A DNA stretch of 64,000 nt from Martinezella tropici. GTDB taxonomy: Bacteria > Pseudomonadota > Alphaproteobacteria > Rhizobiales > Rhizobiaceae. The notes under the pieces were generated by a model. That model worked only from the letters and a program-made list of their open reading frames with translations, ran no database searches and was not told the DNA's origin. Location of the stretch: NCBI GenBank assembly GCA_000799755.1, contig JUHI01000007.1, positions 186,001 to 250,000 of the forward strand, given 5' to 3'. Positions 41,828-51,474 of this stretch are shown here, piece by piece. Each line of letters opens with the position of its first letter. Within the stretch, counting starts at the first letter, position 1. The translations under genes were made by a program, and so were the position numbers.

Positions 41828-41986
41828 GGCATGCCTCCACCTTAACAATACATGGACCGCGCCGATTTTGTTTCGGATTTCGACGAGGTCAATGGGCCAG
41901 ACATTCTATTGCGATCGGATGACAATAATTGCATGCGCAGCCGCCAAACCGACAGTTGCGCTGGCAAGTTGAATCAGATTCTGAAC

Positions 41987-43669
41987 TTAAAACAGTCCCT
42001 CGATATAGCCCTGATCATTGAGGAAAATCCTCTCGGCTGCCGGCGATTTCGGGAGGCCCGGCATCGTCATGATCTCGCCGGTAATGACGACGATAAAACC
42101 CGCACCGGCGGAAAGCCGCACCTCGCGGACGGAAACGATGTGACCCTCGGGCGCGCCGCGAACGTTCGGATCGGTCGAGAAGGAGTATTGCGTCTTCGCC
42201 ATGCAAACGGGCAGATGGCCGTAGCCCTGATCCTCCCAGGACCGCAGCTGGTCGCGTATGGTCTTGTCGGCCGTGACCTCGCCGGCATGGTAGATCTTCG
42301 AGGCGACGATCTCGATCTTCTCCAGAAGCGGCAGATTGTCCGGATAGAGCGGCTGGAACTTCGCCTGGCCGGATTCGGCAAGCTCCACCACCTTATGCGC
42401 GAGATCGGTGATACCGGCCGAGCCTTCCGCCCAGTGTCGGCAGAGGATCGCCTCGGCGCCGAGCCGCGCGACATAATTCTTCAGCGCCTCGATTTCGGCT
42501 TCCGTATCCGAAACGAAATGATTGATGGCGACGACAACAGGCACGCCGAACTTGCGGACGTTGGCGACATGTCGCCCGAGGTTGGCGCAGCCCTTGACCA
42601 GAGCCTCCACATTCTCCTTGCCGAGATCGTCCCTCTTGACGCCGCCATTCATCTTGAGTGCCCGCACGGTCGCGACGATGACGGCAGCATCGGGCGAAAG
42701 TCCGGCCTTTCGGCATTTAATGTCGAAGAATTTCTCCGCGCCGAGATCGGCGCCGAAGCCCGCTTCCGTCACCACATAATCGGCAAGCTTCAGCGCTGTG
42801 CGCGTCGCGATCACCGAATTGCAGCCATGGGCGATATTGGCGAAGGGGCCGCCATGCACCAGGGCCGGATTGTTCTCCAGCGTCTGCACGAGATTCGGCT
42901 GCATCGCATCTTTCAGGAGCACGGCCATCGCGCCGTCGGCCTTCAGATCGCGGGCATAGACGGGCGTGCGGTCGCGGCGGTAGCCGATGATGATGTTGCC
43001 AAGCCGCTTTTCTAGATCCTTGAGGTCGGATGCCAGACAGAGGATGGCCATCACCTCCGAGGCGACGGTAATGTCGAAGCCGCCTTCGCGCGGGAAGCCG
43101 TTCGCAACGCCGCCCAGCGAGGAGACGATGTCGCGCAATGCGCGGTCGTTCATATCCATCGCACGGCGCCAGGTGATACGGCGGATGTCGATGTTCTCTT
43201 CGTTGCCCCAGTAGATATGGTTGTCGATCAGCGCGGCGAGCAGATTGTGGGCTGACGTAATCGCGTGGAAGTCGCCGGTGAAATGCAGGTTGATGTCTTC
43301 CATCGGAATGACCTGCGCATAGCCGCCGCCGGCAGCCCCGCCTTTCACGCCGAAGCATGGCCCGAGAGATGCCTCCCGCACGCACACCACTGCCTTCTTG
43401 CCGATACGGTTCAGACCGTCGCCGAGACCGACCGTCGTCGTGGTCTTGCCTTCGCCCGCGGGTGTCGGATTGATCGCCGTGACGAGGATCAGCTTGCCGT
43501 CCTTCTTGCCGGCCTGCGCCGCAATGAATTCGGCGCTGATCTTCGCCTTGTCGTATCCGTAAGGTGCGAGCTGTTCCGCGGGGATGCCGAGCTTTGCGCC
43601 GATGTCGGTAATCGGCAGCTTCTTTGCCGCACGCGCAATTTCTATGTCGGATGCCACGGTCGTCGCCAT
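41987..43669 (-). CDS. fhs: Formate-tetrahydrofolate ligase
   Basis: 560-residue enzyme making 10-formyl-THF from formate, THF and ATP, feeding one-carbon metabolism. The P-loop is PTPAGEGKTTTTVGLGDGL; conserved blocks are ASLGPCFGVKGGAAGGGYAQVIPMEDINLHFTGDFHAITSAHNLLAALIDNHIYWGN and the C-terminal GEIMTMPGLPKSPAAERI. The length agrees with the family (about 555-560) when started at ATG 43669, which has GGGGG about 8 nt upstream; ATG 43696 is an alternative. It appears monocistronic. Confidence 0.97.
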   Translation of the reverse strand: MATTVASDIEIARAAKKLPITDIGAKLGIPAEQLAPYGYDKAKISAEFIAAQAGKKDGKLILVTAINPTPAGEGKTTTTVGLGDGLNRIGKKAVVCVREASLGPCFGVKGGAAGGGYAQVIPMEDINLHFTGDFHAITSAHNLLAALIDNHIYWGNEENIDIRRITWRRAMDMNDRALRDIVSSLGGVANGFPREGGFDITVASEVMAILCLASDLKDLEKRLGNIIIGYRRDRTPVYARDLKADGAMAVLLKDAMQPNLVQTLENNPALVHGGPFANIAHGCNSVIATRTALKLADYVVTEAGFGADLGAEKFFDIKCRKAGLSPDAAVIVATVRALKMNGGVKRDDLGKENVEALVKGCANLGRHVANVRKFGVPVVVAINHFVSDTEAEIEALKNYVARLGAEAILCRHWAEGSAGITDLAHKVVELAESGQAKFQPLYPDNLPLLEKIEIVASKIYHAGEVTADKTIRDQLRSWEDQGYGHLPVCMAKTQYSFSTDPNVRGAPEGHIVSVREVRLSAGAGFIVVITGEIMTMPGLPKSPAAERIFLNDQGYIEGLF

Positions 43670-43836
43670 AAGTCTTGCCCCCAACCATACGGTCATTTCC
43701 CTGTCGGGATAAACCAATATGTATCCGGTGTGAATAGTGGCACAGCACTCGGCCCGCCGAAACGTACCGCCTTGTCTGAAGGCATCGACGTGCCTATTTT
43801 CGGCATCCAATGCAAACCGAGAAAGAAGGAAAACAT

Positions 43837-44352
43837 ATGAAGTCCCTGGAATTGCTGGTCGAGCGCATCATCCTCTCCAGTCGCTGGCTCCTGGTGATCT
43901 TCTATCTCGGCCTTGCCGCATCCCTTGCGGTCTACGCCGTCTCGTTTGCCTATAAGTTCTACAAGGTTGCGATCAACGTTTTCGCCTATGACGAAGCCGA
44001 CATGATCCTGGCCATTCTCGGCCTGATCGACGCCGCCCTGGTGGCGAGCCTCATCGTCATGGTGATGATTTCCGGCTACGAGAATTTCGTCAGCCGCTTC
44101 GATGAGGCAGAGAACGAGGGCGAAGTCTCCTTCATCGGCAAGCTCGATTCAGGCAGCCTCAAGATCAAGGTCGCCTCCTCGATCGTCGCCATTTCCTCGA
44201 TCCACCTCCTGCAGATCTTCCTGAACGCCACGCAATACGACAATGCCAAGCTGATGTGGTTCACCATCATCCACCTCGCCTTCGTCATCTCGGCGCTGCT
44301 GTTAGGCTACCTCGAAAAGATCATGGCCAAAGCCAAAAGCAAGGACGGCTAA
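43837..44352 (+). CDS. YqhA/UPF0114 family membrane protein
   Basis: 171-residue inner-membrane protein with four TM helices: LVIFYLGLAASLAVYAVSFAYKF, LAILGLIDAALVASLIVMVMISGY, KVASSIVAISSIHLLQIFL, MWFTIIHLAFVISALLLGYLE. The I-D-x-x-L-V-A-x-L-x-x-M-V and S-G-Y-E-N-F-V-S motifs identify the UPF0114/TIGR00645 family, whose function is unknown. GAAGGA precedes ATG 43837. Divergent from fhs. Confidence 0.93.
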   Translation: MKSLELLVERIILSSRWLLVIFYLGLAASLAVYAVSFAYKFYKVAINVFAYDEADMILAILGLIDAALVASLIVMVMISGYENFVSRFDEAENEGEVSFIGKLDSGSLKIKVASSIVAISSIHLLQIFLNATQYDNAKLMWFTIIHLAFVISALLLGYLEKIMAKAKSKDG

Positions 44353-44366
44353 GGCCCGAACTGCGG

Positions 44367-45359
44367 TTACTTGCCAGCCATAGCCGAGGCGCTGCTCATC
44401 GGCGCATCGGTAACGGGTGCATTGGTGGCGGGCGTAGCGGCTGCGGGCGGCGGCGCCACGCAGTCAGAAATCGACTGATTTTCCTTGCAGTTGCGGGCCG
44501 ATACCAGAGCATCGGCATCGGCAAGCTCGGTGGTCAGCTTCAGCCTCAGCGCTTCCATCTGCGGAATCAAATAGATGCCGTTTGGCTCGGTTCCAAGCAT
44601 CAGAGCGACAAGCCGTCGGTCGACGCCCATCTTGTCGAGAAAGTCGACCAGCCTCGCCCTTTGTGCCTTGTCGAGCTTCGTCGTGTCATATTTGCCGACG
44701 AATTTGCGCCCGATCTCCTTCTTGGAAATGACCTTGCGCTTGCCATCAACCATTTCGTATTCCGTGCGGTATTGAACCCGCACTTCGCTATAGGTCGTCG
44801 TGATCTGATGAACGCCCAAAAGCGCGAAGGGGCTGGCAACACGCTGAACACCGCCAGCGAAAAACAGCGGGCAGGCCGAAAAGCAGATGGCACCGTAAGA
44901 GAATGGCTGTCCTTTGATCGAGCCATCCTTGGCAAGGGCGGCCGAGCAGATCGGCTCGGCATAGGGGCACGCCCGCGAGCGGGTGCGCCCAACCGCGATC
45001 GACAGTTTCTGCTTGCGAATGATGCGGGCCATCTCCATCGCCGCCTTGACATCGCCGCCCGGCGAGCTGACGACGATGGGAAGTTTGCGGTTGCCGATCT
45101 GCTTCAGGATTTTCTGCAGCTTCCGCGGCGTGTCCGTCATGATCTGACCCTCGGCGGAAATCCAGTCCGGGCAGGTATTGTCGGCTCGGCACTGACCCAT
45201 CTCACCATGGACAAGCAGGAAGCGCATCGGCGTGCCTCCAGCTACGCCCGCTGCTTCCGCAAGCGCAGGCGAGACCAGCAGGAGCGAAACGCCGGTGACG
45301 AACCACAACAGCGTTTGGCAACAGCGCGCCGCAAGTCGCGACAAGAAGCGAGAATTCAT
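44367..45359 (-). CDS. Periplasmic ClpP-fold protein (COG3904-like)
   Basis: 330-residue exported protein with a signal peptide ending SPALAEAAG. The central region resembles a ClpP/SppA-type fold: PIVVSSPGGDVKAAMEMARIIRKQKLSIAVGR (oxyanion-loop-like G-G-D-V) and GAICFSACPLFFAGGVQRVASPFALLGVHQITT. The Ser between two Cys (F-S-A-C) is a candidate nucleophile and the His in GVHQ a partner. The C-terminal tail is Ala/Pro/Thr-rich. It has been grouped as predicted periplasmic protein COG3904; protease activity is inferred only. Confidence 0.8.
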   Translation of the reverse strand: MNSRFLSRLAARCCQTLLWFVTGVSLLLVSPALAEAAGVAGGTPMRFLLVHGEMGQCRADNTCPDWISAEGQIMTDTPRKLQKILKQIGNRKLPIVVSSPGGDVKAAMEMARIIRKQKLSIAVGRTRSRACPYAEPICSAALAKDGSIKGQPFSYGAICFSACPLFFAGGVQRVASPFALLGVHQITTTYSEVRVQYRTEYEMVDGKRKVISKKEIGRKFVGKYDTTKLDKAQRARLVDFLDKMGVDRRLVALMLGTEPNGIYLIPQMEALRLKLTTELADADALVSARNCKENQSISDCVAPPPAAATPATNAPVTDAPMSSASAMAGK

Positions 45360-45935
45360 GAGCTATACGCCTGCAAGCGATTACTTTGGCAAGACCGATA
45401 GCAACCGCTTTGGGCCTTCGCAAGGCACGCCGGCATGGCGACGCATCATTTGACGAAACTCCTGGGCAGCTGCGTCTAAAGTCACACATACGCGAGCGGA
45501 CCACGAGAAAATCGATCGCCATCCGATCACAAGAATGCGGGAATGGGCCACCACGATGCTCATCATACCACATGAACAGCAAAGGCTTCGCCGCTAAGCG
45601 CGAGCCTCTTCCGGATCAAACCCACTCCCCTTCTCCTCGCGTCGGGCAACGTCTTTTCAGACCCAATTTTGACATAGTGAATGCATCTCACGCAGTAGCG
45701 TCTTCAGCGCCGGAAGTGACGCAAGGCGTATGCCTCCGTCGAAATTTGGCCAGCGGAAACGCTATTTTCACTCTTAATGACCATTTTGGGCGAAGTTTCT
45801 GATGAACACTTAGGTTGAAATATTAAAATATATGAAAATAAAATTATTTCTGGCCCTGTGGTATTTTTGCGTCTAGCATTCACTCATAAATCGGGTAATT
45901 GATAACGATAACACGCTGTGGGCGCCTCTACTCAT
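45360..45935. other. Intergenic region before the LuxR gene
   Basis: 576 bp. The left 400 bp has ordinary base composition and short open frames on both strands without ribosome-binding sites. The right 130 bp (about 45790-45925) is strongly A/T-rich and probably contains the LuxR promoter. I see no RNA gene or lux-box palindrome. Confidence 0.45.
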
Positions 45936-46667
45936 ATGTCCTATATCATCACTGCCGAGAGACAATTGTTGCTTTCTGCCGAGCTTGCTGCTGCTCGGAC
46001 ACAAGCAGCATTTGCATTGGCGCTGGAGCGGACCGGAGCTGCCTTTGGCTTCAGCCATATGGCTCTCATGAACGCCCCGGTTACCGATGACACGATGCTG
46101 ACGCCGCTGCTCATCGAAGGAACAGTGCCAGCGCCGTTCGTGCGTGAATTCGATCGGCACCAGCTGGTGCGTCGCTGTCCGATGCTGTTGCGTACGCGCG
46201 ATTCGGTGATGCCGCATTCGTGGCACCTGATGGAAAAAGACGCGGAACCGAACACCGATCTTCCGCGCGAACTTCGCACGCTGCTGATCAATCACAATTG
46301 CCCGATGAACGTCATCATTCCGGTCAACGCGCCGGATGGTCAGCGTCTCGTTTTCTGGTTTCTGGGGAATCGCAACAGCCTTGGCCAGAGTGAAATCAAC
46401 GAGCTTACCCTGATCATGCTGCAGGCGCTCGATTCCTATACTTGCCTCAAGCGCAACGATGGCGGCGTCCCCCACTCGCTTTCGGCCCGCGAACTGGAAG
46501 TGGTCCGCTGGACCGCTCAAGGCAAGACTTCCGTGGAGATCGGACAGATCCTTTCCCTCTCCGACCACACGGTAAACGCCTACATGATGAACGCGATCAA
46601 GAAGCTCGATTGCGTCAACCGCACGCAGCTCGTCGCCAAGGCCATCCGCCTGAAGCTGATCAGCTGA
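45936..46667 (+). CDS. LuxR-family transcriptional regulator
   Basis: 243-residue regulator. The N-terminal part (ALALERTGAAFGFSHMALMNAPVTDD to NVIIPVNAPDGQRLVFWFLGNRNSLGQSEINELTLIMLQALDSY) is of the autoinducer-binding-domain type. The C-terminal GerE-type HTH reads LSARELEVVRWTAQGKTSVEIGQILSLSDHTVNAYMMNAIKKLDCVNRTQLVAKAIRLKL. No luxI-type gene lies nearby, so it is an orphan (solo). ATG 45936 is preferred; GTG 45918 is in frame. No good ribosome-binding site is visible. Confidence 0.88.
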   Translation: MSYIITAERQLLLSAELAAARTQAAFALALERTGAAFGFSHMALMNAPVTDDTMLTPLLIEGTVPAPFVREFDRHQLVRRCPMLLRTRDSVMPHSWHLMEKDAEPNTDLPRELRTLLINHNCPMNVIIPVNAPDGQRLVFWFLGNRNSLGQSEINELTLIMLQALDSYTCLKRNDGGVPHSLSARELEVVRWTAQGKTSVEIGQILSLSDHTVNAYMMNAIKKLDCVNRTQLVAKAIRLKLIS

Positions 46668-46696
46668 ACGAACCTTCCTTCACACGCTTTCCGGAC

Positions 46697-46717
46697 TGAG
46701 CCCTCTGACCGGGCTCA
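46697..46717. terminator. Hairpin between convergent LuxR and DUF2333 genes
   Basis: TGAGCCC (46697-46703) / GGGCTCA (46711-46717), 7-nt loop. No T run on either strand, so it is at best a weak terminator. Confidence 0.35.
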
Positions 46718-46757
46718 ACGTTGATGCGCGTCCGACAGGCGCACAGCTCTTCCCGGC

Positions 46758-47897
46758 TTAGCGACCGCCCAGAACCGTGCGAATCTCGACGAGGCTCGAA
46801 CGCACCCGCAGAATATGGAAACCCATGGTTGCGAGATGGCTCGGCATGAAGGAACTGTCTTCAGGTCCGTTGGAAATGATGAAAGGCTGAATGCGCAGCG
46901 CCGCCTGCAGCTGCGTTATGACATCTGCCCAAAGCGTACCGACATTGCGTTCGGCGATCACCTGCTGGAAATCCGAGCGGGCGGCGCTCAGGATGCCGTA
47001 GCTGGCGTAAAGTTGTCCGTAGGCAAACCAGAAGCGATCGTCAGCCCGCATGTCAAACCAGCCATAGCTGTGATCCGCCGCCCGTTTGGCCAAGATGTCG
47101 GCCGTACTGCCGAGATCATTGGCAATATGGTCGACGAACTGCAGCAGATTGTCGGCGCGACCGTCGAAGATTGCCTTGCAGCTGCCGAGATCGCTGTTGA
47201 AGCTGCGCAGATTGACCATCGCGGCGCGATAATAGCTTGGGCTCGGCGTCTTCGGTCCGAAGGGATGCAGGCCGAAATACCAGCTGGACTCGTCGAATTG
47301 CAGGTTGCCGCGCGCCTTCTGCAGATCGCTGTTGATGCCTGAGGTTCCGCGCACGCGGCCGAGCGTGTCGACCAGCTCCGCCGACGTACGGCGAACAACC
47401 GAATTGATGCCGCGCTGGAATGAGGCTTTGTTGTCCAGGAACGGCGTGTCATCCCATGAGATGCCGAAGAGGCCGGCCTTGTAGAGCAGCATCGACGAGA
47501 TCCACGCGTTCTGATTGACATTGTAATCGATCAGATCCGCGGCTACGTCGACAACAGCCGAGGTTTGGCAGGTTTTGGGCGCGGTTGCGGCGGCCTGCTG
47601 ACCGTCCGTCGCCGGCAATTCCTGTCCGGCGGAATATTTACGCTCGGAGAATTTGTAGACGTCCGGATAGGCCGTATTGAACCCGGTCCAGACTTGGGTT
47701 TGCCAGATGAAATAGACATAAAGCACCGCGAACAGTGCCACGAAGGCGGCGATCGGCAGCTTGATGATCCAGTTGCGCTGCCGATACCAGCCATGCGCCG
47801 CGAGAAACGGCCAGCTAAGCCCGACGAAAACCAGCCCCAGCCATCGCACAATGGCGGCCCTGATCCGCTTGAAGAACGCACTGATCGAGTCAAGCAT
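46758..47897 (-). CDS. DUF2333 family protein
   Basis: 379-residue protein with one N-terminal TM helix (WIIKLPIAAFVALFAVLYVYFIW). The large domain includes VVDVAADLIDYNVNQNAWISSMLLYKAGLFGISWDDTPFLDNKASFQRGINSVVRRTSAELVDTLGRVRGTS and ends PSHLATMGFHILRVRSSLVEIRTVLG, matching DUF2333, which has no assigned function. The domain lies presumably in the periplasm. TAGGAGG lies 8 nt before ATG 47897; a GTG at 47903 would be too close to it. Confidence 0.87.
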   Translation of the reverse strand: MLDSISAFFKRIRAAIVRWLGLVFVGLSWPFLAAHGWYRQRNWIIKLPIAAFVALFAVLYVYFIWQTQVWTGFNTAYPDVYKFSERKYSAGQELPATDGQQAAATAPKTCQTSAVVDVAADLIDYNVNQNAWISSMLLYKAGLFGISWDDTPFLDNKASFQRGINSVVRRTSAELVDTLGRVRGTSGINSDLQKARGNLQFDESSWYFGLHPFGPKTPSPSYYRAAMVNLRSFNSDLGSCKAIFDGRADNLLQFVDHIANDLGSTADILAKRAADHSYGWFDMRADDRFWFAYGQLYASYGILSAARSDFQQVIAERNVGTLWADVITQLQAALRIQPFIISNGPEDSSFMPSHLATMGFHILRVRSSLVEIRTVLGGR

Positions 47898-48094
47898 GGA
47901 CACGCCTCCTAAACCGTACCGCGCATCCCGCCGACACGCGAAGGACGCACCACACTAAACTTGCACAACGGACCTTGCGAAAACCGTCGCGGTCCTCGGA
48001 TCATAAGTCCTTATCTCCATTTGTGTTCCAGCAAATATGTGTTCTTCGGAGAAACAACAACCGTCCGCGTCGAATTTTCAATGCCGGCCGGCAA

Positions 48095-49117
48095 TCAACC
48101 CTCAGGTTGCGCCTCCTCCGCCGCACGGCCGAGATCCGCCGACGCAAGCAGCAGATGCGGTTCCAGCCGCCGCGTGAACACGGCATCGACATGGGCTTTG
48201 CGGGCCGCCAGATCCTGTCCGGCCAACACATTCGCCTCGAATGCCTGGATCAGGCTCTCGACCGCCGCCGTCCGGGAAACCGTCGCTGATGTGGGGGCCG
48301 CTTCCGTCGCCAACGCCTTCAGCAAGGCAATCCGCTGCTCGATGTCGACCGTCAGCTTGCCAGTCATGGCGCCGATGGCGGCGATCTGGCCATTCAGCGC
48401 GGCCGCCAGTCCCTCATAGATGTCGATGAGACGCTGACGCGCAGTCCTGCGGGATTGAAGCGCCTGCTCCTGCCGCCGAATGTCTTCTTGCTCGGCAAGC
48501 AGCGCGCGATGATCCGTCTCAAGTTCGGATTGCAGATCGGCGTGGCGCGAGGATGGGCGGTTGCGCCGCTGATACATGAGCTTTTCCGCGAGGGCATCGG
48601 CCCGGCGCTGCACCTCCTCAATATCGAAATCGAGCTTTCTCCGGCGTTCGATTACGCTCTCCAGTTGCAGCTCGCAGTCGCGAAAGCATCGGGAAAATAC
48701 AGGGCGCGCCTGCTTGAACAGGAGATCCAGTTCGGCCGACGCAGCCAGGATCGCGTCGAGATCGACGATAATCGCCTCCGGCGTCATGGGGCTGCGCGCC
48801 AATGCCCGCCCAAGCAAGCCCGCATTTTCGAGGCCTACCTTCTCGTCGAACAATCGCCGGTGCTGCAGATCCGCATGCGCCGTCGCACTGTCGAGTTCCT
48901 TGACAAGCGACAGGGTCATCGATTTCCACCGGTCGAGCAGTTCGACCGCCTCGCGGACAAATGTTTCCTCTACGGAAAAATTGACGGCTTCGACGTGCCC
49001 GCCGTCCCTGGCATGGCCGGCGAGCGTCGCCACGGCCGAATTCGCGTCGCTGATGGCGTCATCGAGCGTCGCGCGCGCCCTGTCGAGCCCACCATCGAAG
49101 GAATGAGGTCTGACCAT
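48095..49117 (-). CDS. Coiled-coil protein, function unknown
   Basis: 340-residue cytoplasmic-looking protein, mainly helical. Long coiled-coil segments lie near residues 145-235 (ELQLESVIERRRKLDFDIEEVQRRADALAEKL, then LQSELETDHRALLAEQEDIRRQEQALQSRRTARQRLIDIYEGL). I do not recognise a named family. It lies between DUF2333 and cytochrome c on the same strand, with 197 bp to DUF2333 downstream, so linkage is possible. No signal peptide. Confidence 0.75.
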   Translation of the reverse strand: MVRPHSFDGGLDRARATLDDAISDANSAVATLAGHARDGGHVEAVNFSVEETFVREAVELLDRWKSMTLSLVKELDSATAHADLQHRRLFDEKVGLENAGLLGRALARSPMTPEAIIVDLDAILAASAELDLLFKQARPVFSRCFRDCELQLESVIERRRKLDFDIEEVQRRADALAEKLMYQRRNRPSSRHADLQSELETDHRALLAEQEDIRRQEQALQSRRTARQRLIDIYEGLAAALNGQIAAIGAMTGKLTVDIEQRIALLKALATEAAPTSATVSRTAAVESLIQAFEANVLAGQDLAARKAHVDAVFTRRLEPHLLLASADLGRAAEEAQPEG

Positions 49118-49186
49118 GAAAGCATGCCCTCCCCTGACTTTGAGACGAGACTAGCTGCTTCCTGGGACGAAGGAAATGCTCGAAAG

Positions 49187-49573
49187 CTATTGGGCCGCGG
49201 CGGGATTCTTCAGATAGGCAATCAGATTGTCGAGATCCTTGTCGCTCTTCAGGCCCGGGAATGCCATGCGGGTGCCTTTGACGAGGAATTGCGGCGACGG
49301 CAGATATTTCCGCAGCAGCGCTTCATCCCAAACCTTGCCGTCTGCCCCGAATGCCTTCATCGCCGGGGAATAGGCATAGTCCGGCTTGCTGGCGACGGGC
49401 CGCCCGACGATCCCTATCAATGAAGGGCCGACGCGGTTGTCGGGTCCGGTCGCCGTGTGACAGGCGCCGCATTTCTTGAAAACGACAGCACCCGCGACCG
49501 CATCACCATCCGCAAGCGCCGAAGAGGCTAAGGCGAACAGAACGCCGGCCGATATCAGACACAACAGTTTCAT
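49187..49573 (-). CDS. Class I cytochrome c
   Basis: 128-residue periplasmic c-type cytochrome. The signal peptide is MKLLCLISAGVLFALASSALA; the haem site is KKCGACHTATG (C-x-x-C-H); the sixth ligand Met lies in KGTRMAFPGL; C-terminal DLDNLIAYLKN is the last helix. It resembles mitochondrial-type cytochrome c2 and likely carries electrons between bc1-type complexes and oxidases. GGGAGGG precedes ATG 49573, much better than any upstream start. Confidence 0.93.
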   Translation of the reverse strand: MKLLCLISAGVLFALASSALADGDAVAGAVVFKKCGACHTATGPDNRVGPSLIGIVGRPVASKPDYAYSPAMKAFGADGKVWDEALLRKYLPSPQFLVKGTRMAFPGLKSDKDLDNLIAYLKNPAAAQ

Positions 49574-49661
49574 CGTCCCTCCCGATCGGCAAGAACCTCG
49601 GCGGATAATGCCTTGCCGAAGACGGCCGGTTTCACCTGTCGAATGGTCGCATGCCGGCGTT

Positions 49662-50243
49662 TCACTTGCAGGTGATCGCCTCTTCCCAATGGCGACGGCA
49701 GAGCGAGACATATTTGTCGCTGCCGCCGATCTCGATCTGCGCACCTTCATGCACCACCTTGCCGTCGGCATCCAGCCGCACGACCATCGTCGCCTTACGC
49801 CCGCAGTGGCAAATGGTACGCACTTCGCGCAATTCATCGGCGATGGTCAGCAGTTCCTGCGAGCCCGGAAACAGGCGTCCGTGGAAGTCCGTGCGCAGCC
49901 CGTAGGTCATGACGGGAAGACCGAGTCGGTCGACGACATGGGCAAGCTGCCACACCTGCTCACGCGTCAGAAATTGCGCCTCGTCGACGAAGACGCAGGC
50001 GAGCGGCTCGCTTGCATGCATTTCCTCGACCCTCGCATAAAGATCGTCGCCGGTTTCGAACGGCAGGGCATCCATCGTCAGGCCGATGCGCGAGGCGATT
50101 GTGCCGCGACCGGCGCGATCGTCGAGGGCCGCGATGAAGGCCGCCGTGCGCATGCCGCGCTCCTGATAATTGTAGGCGGCCTGCAGCAGCATGGTCGATT
50201 TGCCGGCATTCATCGTCGAATAATGGAAATAGAGTTTGGCCAT
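49662..50243 (-). CDS. tdk: Thymidine kinase
   Basis: 193-residue type II thymidine kinase phosphorylating thymidine with ATP in nucleotide salvage. The P-loop is HYSTMNAGKSTMLLQAA (residues 7-23). The Walker B-like segment is CVFVDEAQFLTREQVWQLAHV. Zinc-ribbon cysteines are in ICHCGRKA and SLCRRHW, and the lasso segment follows. Length is typical. It is divergent from choX with a 233-bp gap. Confidence 0.97.
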   Translation of the reverse strand: MAKLYFHYSTMNAGKSTMLLQAAYNYQERGMRTAAFIAALDDRAGRGTIASRIGLTMDALPFETGDDLYARVEEMHASEPLACVFVDEAQFLTREQVWQLAHVVDRLGLPVMTYGLRTDFHGRLFPGSQELLTIADELREVRTICHCGRKATMVVRLDADGKVVHEGAQIEIGGSDKYVSLCRRHWEEAITCK

Positions 50244-50476
50244 GACATTCTCCTTGAATGCTTCATGGGTTCTGCGAGTTCATAAGAAAAGACAGTCTTC
50301 ACGAAAACCACAGGATTCAGAAGGGGCAGGCTTGCCCATCAAAACCCCGGCAACGCTTGGAAGGAAAAATGGCGGCGTCGCAATCAGCCCCCTCAAACCG
50401 CCGCAAATACACTGTGGTCGCTTGAAAATGTCAGTTATTGATGGTTGCTTGGGAACGTTAGACTGGGAGTCACGCA

Positions 50477-51433
50477 ATGATAAAAATGACCCTTACTGCA
50501 TTCGCTTTCGCCTCCACCCTCTCTGCACTGACATTGGGCGCCGCCACGGCTTCCGCAGCCGAACCGGCAAGCTGTAGCACCGTCCATTTCGCCGATGTGG
50601 GCTGGACCGACATCACCTCCACCACGGCGACCGCCTCCATTCTCCTGAAGGCTCTCGGCTACGACACCGACGTCAAGGTGCTTGCCGTGCCGGTGACCTA
50701 TCAGTCGCTGAAGAACAAGGACATCGACGTCTTCCTCGGCAACTGGATGCCCTCCATGGCCGAGAACATCAAACCCTATGCCGCCGACAAGTCGGTCGAG
50801 ACCGTCCGCGCCAATCTCGAAGGCGCCAAGTATACGCTCGCAACCAACGAAAAGGGCGCAGCACTCGGCATCAAGGACTTCAAGGATATTGCCGCCCACA
50901 AGGATGATCTCGACGGCAAGATCTACGGCATCGAGCCGGGCAACGACGGCAACCGCCTGATCATCGATATGGTCGACAAGAACACCTTCGGCCTCAAGGG
51001 CTTCGAAGTGGTCGAGTCTTCTGAGCAAGGCATGCTGGCGCAGGTTTCCCGTGCCGACAAGGAAGGCAAGCCGATCATCTTCCTCGGCTGGGCGCCGCAT
51101 CCGATGAATACCAACTACAAGATGACCTATCTGTCCGGCGGCGACGACGTCTTCGGGCCGAACTACGGCGGCGCGAGCGTTTTCACCAACGTCCGGGCCG
51201 GCTATCTGCAGGAATGCCCGAACGTCGGCGCCTTCGTGAAGAATCTCGTCTTCTCGCTGCCGATGGAAAATGAAATCATGGGCAAGATCCTGAACGACGG
51301 CAAGGACCCGGAAGTAGCCGCCACGGAATGGCTGAAGGCCAACCCGTCGGCAATCACGCCATGGCTCGCCGGCGTCACCACCAAGGATGGCGGTGACGGC
51401 CTGGCGGCGGTCAAGGCCAAGCTCGGCCTGTAA
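50477..51433 (+). CDS. choX: Choline ABC transporter, periplasmic binding protein
   Basis: 318-residue binding protein, signal peptide ending ATASAAEP. The conserved ligand-site tryptophans are visible in FADVGWTDITS, LGNWMPSM and FLGWAPHPMNTNYK, matching the aromatic box of Sinorhizobium ChoX, which binds choline with high affinity. GGGAGT precedes ATG 50477. First gene of choXWV. A stem-loop with a T-rich tail lies between it and choW, so it should be expressed at a higher level than the transporter subunits. Confidence 0.95.
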   Translation: MIKMTLTAFAFASTLSALTLGAATASAAEPASCSTVHFADVGWTDITSTTATASILLKALGYDTDVKVLAVPVTYQSLKNKDIDVFLGNWMPSMAENIKPYAADKSVETVRANLEGAKYTLATNEKGAALGIKDFKDIAAHKDDLDGKIYGIEPGNDGNRLIIDMVDKNTFGLKGFEVVESSEQGMLAQVSRADKEGKPIIFLGWAPHPMNTNYKMTYLSGGDDVFGPNYGGASVFTNVRAGYLQECPNVGAFVKNLVFSLPMENEIMGKILNDGKDPEVAATEWLKANPSAITPWLAGVTTKDGGDGLAAVKAKLGL

Positions 51434-51445
51434 CAAGGATGAAGC

Positions 51446-51474
51446 AAGGGGCGGCCAAACCGCCCCTTTCTCTT
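51446..51474 (+). terminator. Intra-operon terminator/attenuator between choX and choW
   Basis: AAGGGGCGG (51446-51454) / CCGCCCCTT (51460-51468) followed by TCTCTT. A leaky terminator here would let choX mRNA exceed choWV. Confidence 0.75.

Noticed and set aside
46697..46717. Strong terminator after the LuxR gene
   Set aside because: The hairpin is real but lacks a T run on both strands, so it is listed only as a weak candidate.
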